Source: Rhizobium sp. BK399
GTDB taxonomy: Bacteria; Pseudomonadota; Alphaproteobacteria; Rhizobiales; Rhizobiaceae
DNA: 64,000 nucleotides
Direction: 5' to 3'
Assembly: GCF_014194695.1 (NCBI RefSeq)
Contig: NZ_JACIAH010000007.1
Coordinates: 1-64,000 of the forward strand
Shown here: positions 58,424 to 64,000 of the stretch, piece by piece
Layout: each line of letters opens with the position of its first letter
Position numbering within the stretch: the first letter of the stretch is position 1
Program-made: the position numbers and the translations under genes
The notes under the pieces: model-generated
Told to the model about the DNA's origin: nothing
The model's input: the letters and a program-made list of their open reading frames with translations, nothing else
Databases searched by the model: none

Positions 58424-59305
58424 ATGAATGCGGTGTTGAAAACGGTTGGTATCATCGGCGCGGGCCAGATGGGTTGCGGCATTGCACAGGTTTCGGCAAC
58501 GGCCGGCTACAAGGTCCAAATCTACGATCTCTCCGACGAACGCGTCCAGCACGGTCTCGCCACCATCAATGGCAACCTCGCCCGCCACGTAACGAGTGGC
58601 AAGATGACGGACGACGAGCGCTCCGCCACGCTTTCCCTGATTTCAGGCTCCTCCGACCTCAACGATCTCGCCGCCTGCGATCTGGTGATCGAAGCGGCGA
58701 CCGAGGACGAAAGCGTCAAGCGCAAGATCTATGCTCAGGTCTGTCCGGTCCTGAAGCCGGAAGCGATCCTTGCCACCAACACATCCTCGCTCTCGATCAC
58801 CCGGCTTGCCTCAACCACCGATCGGCCCGAACACTTCATGGGCATCCATTTCATGAATCCGGTTCCGGTCATGAAACTCGTGGAGCTGGTTCGCGGCATC
58901 GCGACCGACGAGGTGACCTTCGCGACAGCCAAGGAATTCGTCGCATCGCTGGAAAAGACCGTGACGGTCGCCGAGGATTTCCCGGCTTTCATCGTCAACC
59001 GGATCCTGCTGCCGATGATCAACGAGGCGATCTACACGCTCTATGAAGGCGTTGGCACCGTCGATGCGATCGACACCGCAATGAAGCTCGGCGCCAACCA
59101 CCCGATGGGACCGCTGCAGCTCGCCGATTTCATTGGTCTCGACACCTGCCTGTCGATCATGCAGGTGCTGCACGACGGCCTCGCCGACTCCAAATACCGC
59201 CCCTGCCCGCTACTGGTGAAGTATGTCGAGGCCGGCTGGCTCGGCCGTAAATCCGGCCGCGGCTTTTACGACTATCGCGGCGAAACGCCGATCCCGACGC
59301 GCTAA
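58424..59305 (+). CDS. 3-hydroxybutyryl-CoA dehydrogenase
   Basis: 293 residues. VGIIGAGQMGCGIAQV is the NAD loop, GIHFMNPVPVMKLVE gives the catalytic His (about 144), and NRILLPMINEAI the C-terminal helix. It interconverts 3-hydroxybutyryl-CoA and acetoacetyl-CoA, which fits its place after the etf genes and the polyhydroxybutyrate metabolism usual in rhizobia. Start at 58424, where MNAVLKTVGI begins; GGAG abuts it. Confidence 0.95.
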   Translation: MNAVLKTVGIIGAGQMGCGIAQVSATAGYKVQIYDLSDERVQHGLATINGNLARHVTSGKMTDDERSATLSLISGSSDLNDLAACDLVIEAATEDESVKRKIYAQVCPVLKPEAILATNTSSLSITRLASTTDRPEHFMGIHFMNPVPVMKLVELVRGIATDEVTFATAKEFVASLEKTVTVAEDFPAFIVNRILLPMINEAIYTLYEGVGTVDAIDTAMKLGANHPMGPLQLADFIGLDTCLSIMQVLHDGLADSKYRPCPLLVKYVEAGWLGRKSGRGFYDYRGETPIPTR

Positions 59306-59502
59306 GGTTTGGCGGCGGCCAGAGCAGCGGGAATCCCCTGCTCCACTACCAACGCCGTGAGTGCTCGCTCGACGCGAATTCGGATTTCCGCGTTTTGACC
59401 GGCTCGTGCATCAAAGCAGGCGGCGCCAATCGTTAAGTTCCGCCTTCCTTTTGCTTTTCTTGCCGCCCGAGCGGTTGATTCCGCTCAACGCTGGTTTGAG
59501 AG

Positions 59503-59946
59503 CTACTCCTTGATGTCAGGCTCGACGAGCTTCGCCAAGTTGCGAAGCGATTCCTGCCAGCCAAGATAACATGCCTCCGGAGGGATCACGTCTGGCACGC
59601 CCGCCTGGACGACATCGAGCTCTGTGCCGACCGAGACTTTTCGAAATGTCACGGTGACTTCCATTTCGCCGGGCAAGTTGGGATCATCGAATTTATCCGT
59701 GTAGCGAAGCTTCTCGCCCGGTACCAGTTCGAGATAACTGCCCCCGAAAGAATGGCTGTCGCCGGTCGTGAAATTCCGGAAGGACATCCTGTGTGTTCCG
59801 CCGACGGTCGGCTCAAAATGGTGGACCGTGCAGGTAAACCCATTGGGTGGAAGCCATTTGGCCAGCGCGTCCGGCTCCACGAATGCGCGATAGACTTTCT
59901 CGGGACTGGCCCCCAGGACGCGATGAAGACGTATCGTATTGGGCAT
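59503..59946 (-). CDS. AHSA1/SRPBCC family protein
   Basis: 147 residues. HRVLGASPEKVYRAFVEPDALAKWLPPNG is the AHSA1-like opening and FRNFTTGDSHSFGGSYLEL follows. These fold as ligand-binding START-like proteins; the role is usually unknown. The start at 59946 is fixed by GGAGGAAC upstream and by the conserved sequence; the frame reaches 60114 without homology. It stands alone. Confidence 0.88.
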   Translation of the reverse strand: MPNTIRLHRVLGASPEKVYRAFVEPDALAKWLPPNGFTCTVHHFEPTVGGTHRMSFRNFTTGDSHSFGGSYLELVPGEKLRYTDKFDDPNLPGEMEVTVTFRKVSVGTELDVVQAGVPDVIPPEACYLGWQESLRNLAKLVEPDIKE

Positions 59947-60215
59947 GACGTTCCTCCTTTGGATTGAACTCTGAGAACGCGCATAGGACGAACCTGCTAC
60001 GGTCAATCCGACAACGGGATTGAATATTTGGCACCAGCCTGGCTCGGTCCATTCAGCAGCGCCGAGCAATGCATGCCATATCTTTGCGGAGCGAAACCGG
60101 CAAAGCGATCCCATCTGAGGGGGCGTTCTTTACAGTAATATACGTCCCCAATGATGCCATCTTATGCATGATCTCCGCGTTCAATCTCAATCCGATCTGA
60201 CAGAAAGAGTGCGAA

Positions 60216-60638
60216 ATGTTGAAACGCAATTTAACGGTGGCGATCGTCCTAGTTGCCTCCGCCTTTCACTCCGGAGCAGCGAGCGCCCAGACCTTGAGCT
60301 ACGCAGACGCGGTGACGAAGCTGGCGGATGACTGCGGCGCGGACATCCAGAAGCTCTGCAAGGGGCTAAATCTCGGGAATGGGCGAATTGCAGATTGCCT
60401 GCAGCAGAACGCCGCCAAGGTGTCGGCAACTTGCAAGGGCTCGTTGAGCACCGCCTTCCAGTCGATCACCCAGCGCGAACATGCCCAGGTGTCGTACAAA
60501 CAAGTCTGTCAGAGGGACATGTCGAAGAGCTGCTCCGGCATCAAGGGTGACGGCTTTGTTCTCGCCTGCCTCGTCAAGAAGGAAAAGCGTGTCAGCAAGG
60601 AATGCAACCAGGTCATTACCGATGCGGGATGGAGATGA
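60216..60638 (+). CDS. Secreted cysteine-rich protein
   Basis: 140 residues. A signal peptide (cleavage after SAQ region) is followed by eight Cys in two repeats: DCGADIQKLCKGL...CLQQN...CKG and VCQRDMSKSCSGI...CLVKK...CNQ. This spacing matches the Cys-rich GLG1-type repeat. Likely periplasmic with disulfides. The next gene starts four bases later and is co-translated. Function unknown. Confidence 0.75.
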   Translation: MLKRNLTVAIVLVASAFHSGAASAQTLSYADAVTKLADDCGADIQKLCKGLNLGNGRIADCLQQNAAKVSATCKGSLSTAFQSITQREHAQVSYKQVCQRDMSKSCSGIKGDGFVLACLVKKEKRVSKECNQVITDAGWR

Positions 60639-60642
60639 ACCA

Positions 60643-61224
60643 ATGAAGCGCATTTTTTCAAGGATGTCCCTGGCCATCGCCGTCGCGGTTCTCCTTCCCG
60701 GACTTGCCGCCGCACAGGAGGTGTCGCAAGAGCGGATCGTCAAGGGACTGGGCAAACTGACGGCAGCGGCCCCTGTGATCGATCTCGTGATTTTGCGCGA
60801 GGAGGCGATCAGTGGCGGAAGCAAGCCGATGTCGGCACTTCCAAATTGGCAACGGATCGCGAAGCTGCCGCAGATGGTTGTCGAGATCAATTTCGAGAAT
60901 GACTCCGTTTCCATTCAGCCGAAGTCGTACCGCACACTCGGGATGATCGCCGACGCCCTGCATCATCCAAACCTATGGGCCTACAATTTCCTCATTGTCG
61001 GTCACTCAAGCGCGACAGGCGATGAAAAGCACAATCTCGAGCTTAGTGAGCAACGTGCGGCGGCCATCAAGGAAGCTCTTTCGACAACCTTCGCAGTCGA
61101 TCCTCGACGCCTCTACGCCGTCGGCGTTGGTGAACACTTGCCGATCGAAGGCACCGATGTGAACGGGTCGAACAACAGGCGCGTGCAACTCATCAATCTT
61201 GGGGTCTTCAAGAGCAAATCGTAG
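60643..61224 (+). CDS. OmpA-family periplasmic protein
   Basis: 193 residues. A signal peptide is followed by a short linker and an OmpA C-terminal domain (about 75-190): INFENDSVSIQPKSYRTLGMIADAL, IVGHSSATGDEKHNLELSEQRAAAIKEAL and GVGEHLPIEGTDVNGSNNRRVQL. That domain binds peptidoglycan diaminopimelate. There is no beta-barrel. GGAGATG lies before ATG 60643; the frame further upstream is antisense-free but overlaps the Cys-rich gene. Confidence 0.88.
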   Translation: MKRIFSRMSLAIAVAVLLPGLAAAQEVSQERIVKGLGKLTAAAPVIDLVILREEAISGGSKPMSALPNWQRIAKLPQMVVEINFENDSVSIQPKSYRTLGMIADALHHPNLWAYNFLIVGHSSATGDEKHNLELSEQRAAAIKEALSTTFAVDPRRLYAVGVGEHLPIEGTDVNGSNNRRVQLINLGVFKSKS

Positions 61225-61391
61225 TTTGACAGGGATTGCACGGCGTCGAACGAAACGCCGTGCAATCCGATGAACCGCTGCGGAGCGAAGGCGACAGCGG
61301 ACGAGAGTCGCCGCCGGACGCACCCTTCTCGATGCCGCTCGCGGGGACTATTCTTTCTCCCGGACTCCCTAACCTGGCGATTGGAGGGCTC

Positions 61392-62966
61392 GTGTCGGTA
61401 GGCAGCCGTAGCAAACTTCCCTTCGTGTTGGCGGTCGCAACGCTTCCGACGATTTTTGCATCGGGAAGCGATGCGGCGGATCTCACCGTTCGAATTGATA
61501 GCGGAATGCTGAGAGGCGAGAGGTCAGGCACTGTCCTAAGCTTCAAAGGAATCCCCTACGCGGCACCGCCGGTCGGCAGGCTGAGATGGCGCAATCCGAC
61601 ACCAGTACAAAAATGGACCGGCGTCAGGGACGCGCGCAACTTCGGTCCTTCATGCATGCAGACTGACGACGTGCCGAAGTCCGAGGATTGCTTGACCCTC
61701 AATGTCTGGAGACCCGCCAAGCACTTCGAGAGATCGCTTCCGGTGATGGTTTGGATTTACGGCGGCGCGCTTGTTCACGGAAACACCGCTCAATATCCCG
61801 GCAACCAGCTTGCCGCCCAGAGAGTCGTGTTCGTCAGCATGAATTACCGCATGGGACGGCTGGGCTTCTTTGCCCATCCCGGGCTCATAGCGGAATTGCC
61901 CGGCGAACCGGTGGGCAATTATGGTTACATGGACCAGCTTGCAGCCTTGAGGTGGGTCCAGCAAAACATCAGAGCCTTCGGTGGCGACCCAACAAAAGTA
62001 ACCATATTCGGAGAGTCAGCAGGTGGCGGCTCGGTGATGGCACACATGATATCGCCGCTATCACGAGGACTTTTCCAGGCAGCCATTTTGCAGTCGCCGA
62101 CCCTCCCCACCGCGCGTGCGCGAAGCTTGCAGCAGCCGTCATTGAAACAAGCCGAGAAAATCGCGTTGGACTACGCAAAGTCTCTCGGAATTGCTGGCAG
62201 CGATTCAGCCGCTCTGGCGGCGCTCCGGGCGCTGCCTGCTGAAAAGCTGACGGAGGGTGCGTCTGCCCAAGCGGTGCTGACAGGAATGTCGACGGGTAAG
62301 CCCATTGTCGGCGTCTCCGGTCCGATCGTGGATGGGCGGTTCTTGCTCGAAACACCCGAAGCGGCCTTCGCAGCACGACGGCAGGCGTCAGTGCCCGTCA
62401 TTGTGGGTGCGGATAGCCTTGGTCTTGGCATCGGTCAGGCGGCGTCGAAAGACGACCTCTTCCAGATGTTCGGAGAGCAGGCAGCGGAAGCCCGTGCGCT
62501 TTATGACCCAGACAATCAGGAGACGCTTGATGCGCTGAAACAGCGGGTCCTCGCCGACAAGACGATTATTGAACCGTCTCGCCATCTCGCTGACGAGATG
62601 CTCCGAGCGGGTCAGCCGACGTGGTGGTATCGTTTTTCCTATGTCGCCGAGGCCCTGCGCAACGATCCGACATGGAAAGGCACTCCGCACGGCTCCGAAT
62701 TTCCCTATACGTTCGATATTCCTGCCGCGTTGGTGAAAGGCAAAGTTACGCCAGCCGACTGGGCCATGGCCGCGCTGGCGAGTGCTTATTGGGTTGATTT
62801 TGCAACGAAGGGTGATCCCAACGGCGGATCCCGGCCGAATTGGCCAATCTACGATCCCAATGTCGATAAAGTCATGAGATTCACCAATGGCGGCGCGCTT
62901 GTAGCGCCCGATCCGCTGAAACGCAGGCTTGATCTCTGGCAACGATATTGGAACGAACAGAACTGA
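61392..62966 (+). CDS. Type B carboxylesterase, exported
   Basis: About 524 residues. FGESAGGGSV holds the nucleophilic Ser and GTPHGSEFPY the catalytic His; the type B opening motif SEDCLTLNVWRP is present. The GTG at 61392 is preceded by GGAGGG and begins a signal peptide (PFVLAVATLPTIFASG), so it is probably periplasmic. The spacing of three bases is short; an ATG at 61332 is an alternative, as the frame opens at 61236. Substrate unknown. Confidence 0.8.
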   Translation: MSVGSRSKLPFVLAVATLPTIFASGSDAADLTVRIDSGMLRGERSGTVLSFKGIPYAAPPVGRLRWRNPTPVQKWTGVRDARNFGPSCMQTDDVPKSEDCLTLNVWRPAKHFERSLPVMVWIYGGALVHGNTAQYPGNQLAAQRVVFVSMNYRMGRLGFFAHPGLIAELPGEPVGNYGYMDQLAALRWVQQNIRAFGGDPTKVTIFGESAGGGSVMAHMISPLSRGLFQAAILQSPTLPTARARSLQQPSLKQAEKIALDYAKSLGIAGSDSAALAALRALPAEKLTEGASAQAVLTGMSTGKPIVGVSGPIVDGRFLLETPEAAFAARRQASVPVIVGADSLGLGIGQAASKDDLFQMFGEQAAEARALYDPDNQETLDALKQRVLADKTIIEPSRHLADEMLRAGQPTWWYRFSYVAEALRNDPTWKGTPHGSEFPYTFDIPAALVKGKVTPADWAMAALASAYWVDFATKGDPNGGSRPNWPIYDPNVDKVMRFTNGGALVAPDPLKRRLDLWQRYWNEQN

Positions 62967-63094
62967 CGGGTCAGGCGCTGCGGTTCAGAGGGCTTGGCCG
63001 GTGTTGTGCCGCAAGTGGCGACGCGAGATTTTTGGACAATTCTATTTCTGGTGCTATGTCTTGAAAGCGGTTTGAGGCGAAGCGCGGAGCGCGC

Positions 63095-64000
63095 ATGTCG
63101 ACAGCGGTTGCCATTCTGGGGGGTATCGGGCTGTTCTTGCTCGGTATGACCGTCATGACCGACGGCCTAAAGGCGCTGGCGGGATCGGCGCTGCGCACCG
63201 TGCTAGGCAAGGCCGCTGCAACACCGCTTTCGGGCGCTTTTTGGGGCGCGATCGTCACTCTGCTCGTCCAGTCGTCAAGCGCTGTGACGATGACGACGAT
63301 TGGCCTTGTCAGCGCCGGACTCCTGACCTTCCCGCAAGGACTCGGCCTCGTATTTGGAGCAAATGTCGGCACGACGGGAACCGCCTGGCTCGTGGCGCTG
63401 ATCGGTGTGCGCGTCTCGCTTTCGACCTACGCCTTGCCGATCATCTTCTTTGGCGCGCTGGCGAAGTTGCTTGGTGGTCGGCGGATCGCGGCCATCGGCG
63501 GCGCCCTCGCGGGATTTGCGCTGGTTCTCTATGGTTTGACAACGTTGCAGCAGGGCATGGGCGGCTTGGCCGAGACCCTGCATCCGTCCGACCTGCCCGC
63601 TGTCCTCGGCACGCCGGGTGTCGGCTGGATGGAGGGCTCGGTCGGCCTCTTAAGCCTTATCGTCGTCGGCTTGGCGATGACGGCAGTCATGCAGTCCTCG
63701 ACAGCGTCGATCGCCGTGACCATCTCGGCTTTCTACGCCGGTGCGGTCGGCCTCGAGCAGGGCGCGGCCCTGATCATCGGTCAAAACATCGGGACGGCGA
63801 CCAGCTCCGCCTTGGCGGCCATTGGCGCCAGCGCAACGGCCAAGCGCCTGGCTCTTGCCTATGTCCTGTTCAAGCTCATCGCAGCACTCATCGCAATCGT
63901 CGCCTTTCCTTTCACGGCGCCGCTGATGCGGGCCTTTACCGCATCGATCGATGGGATGACGCTGCTGGCTGCCTACCATACGGCCTATAATGTGGTCGGC
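63095..64000 (+). CDS. Na/Pi cotransporter family protein (3' end outside window)
   Basis: 302 codons before the window edge. MSTAVAILGGIGLFLLGMTVMTDGLKALAG begins the family; the paired QSSS motifs (LVQSSSAVTMTTIG and VMQSSTASIAVTIS) are the two inverted repeats of the PF02690 transporter core. GTTGTAW and QNIGTATSS are the partner loops. It should import phosphate with sodium or export it. A cytoplasmic PhoU-like tail may follow outside the window. Confidence 0.92.
   Translation, partial: MSTAVAILGGIGLFLLGMTVMTDGLKALAGSALRTVLGKAAATPLSGAFWGAIVTLLVQSSSAVTMTTIGLVSAGLLTFPQGLGLVFGANVGTTGTAWLVALIGVRVSLSTYALPIIFFGALAKLLGGRRIAAIGGALAGFALVLYGLTTLQQGMGGLAETLHPSDLPAVLGTPGVGWMEGSVGLLSLIVVGLAMTAVMQSSTASIAVTISAFYAGAVGLEQGAALIIGQNIGTATSSALAAIGASATAKRLALAYVLFKLIAALIAIVAFPFTAPLMRAFTASIDGMTLLAAYHTAYNVVG

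Overview
The window looks like chromosome from a Rhizobiaceae alphaproteobacterium, most likely a Sinorhizobium/Ensifer-type genome. The base composition is GC-rich and the proteins read like rhizobial versions of PtsP, LysC, ArgJ, SecA, ClpB and a DUF4167 protein with an Asn/Gly-rich head. Nearly all of the sequence is coding. Genes sit in short runs, often joined by 4-base ATGA or TTGA overlaps. I see no transposase, integrase, phage gene, rRNA or CRISPR array. One tRNA gene is present.

Layout. 0-8 kb: the tail of an unidentified gene, a membrane-anchored M23 peptidase, ClpB, a Tat-exported sulfatase with its own putative operator, and a DUF4167 protein. 8-14 kb (minus strand): lysC, ptsP, prfA and prmC, a translation and amino-acid/nitrogen-PTS block. 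14-21 kb: an accessory-looking block between lysC and ubiG. It holds a MarR-type regulator fused head-to-head with a 5'-truncated ClC chloride channel gene, a degenerate GGDEF protein, a CHASE2-type class III nucleotide cyclase, and a FecR-domain protein that meets the cyclase tail-to-tail with a 3-base overlap. 21-30 kb: ubiG; a three-gene run of SDR with SEC-C tail, lone E2-type acyltransferase and isoprenylcysteine-methyltransferase-like protein; two lipoproteins; an L,D-transpeptidase; an SDR; and the comF-grxC-nitrilase-DUF1178 run. 30-37 kb: an orphan Flp pilin with a small membrane protein, mutT-GNAT-argJ, a parvulin isomerase and secA.

37-46 kb: a polysaccharide flippase followed by a CelD/BioF2-type acyltransferase, an acyl-CoA synthetase, an aldo/keto reductase, a methyltransferase, and a divergent tetR/MFS pair with two copies of a 14-bp palindrome between them. 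46-54 kb: tRNA-Leu(CAA), a GT39-type glycosyltransferase, a Kef-like antiporter with a C-terminal cyclic-nucleotide domain, a YqaA/DedA protein, dsbB, an HNH nuclease, divergent alkA and gluQ sharing overlapping start codons, and a YihY protein. 54-59 kb (plus strand): SDR, twin-TM protein, PduO-type adenosyltransferase, rhomboid protease, etfB-etfA and a 3-hydroxybutyryl-CoA dehydrogenase. 59-64 kb: an AHSA1 protein, a Cys-rich secreted protein, an OmpA-like protein, a type B carboxylesterase, and a Na/Pi cotransporter cut by the window end.

How they fit together. Most of the window is housekeeping: protein quality control, translation termination, arginine and aspartate-family synthesis, secretion, disulfide formation, and fatty-acid electron transfer. 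The parts that stand out are the signalling block (CHASE2 cyclase and FecR, degenerate GGDEF) together with an antiporter that carries a cyclic-nucleotide sensor, the clc/marR deletion scar, the unexplained SDR-acyltransferase-methyltransferase run, and two small genes that are easy to miss (Flp pilin, 43-aa lipoprotein).
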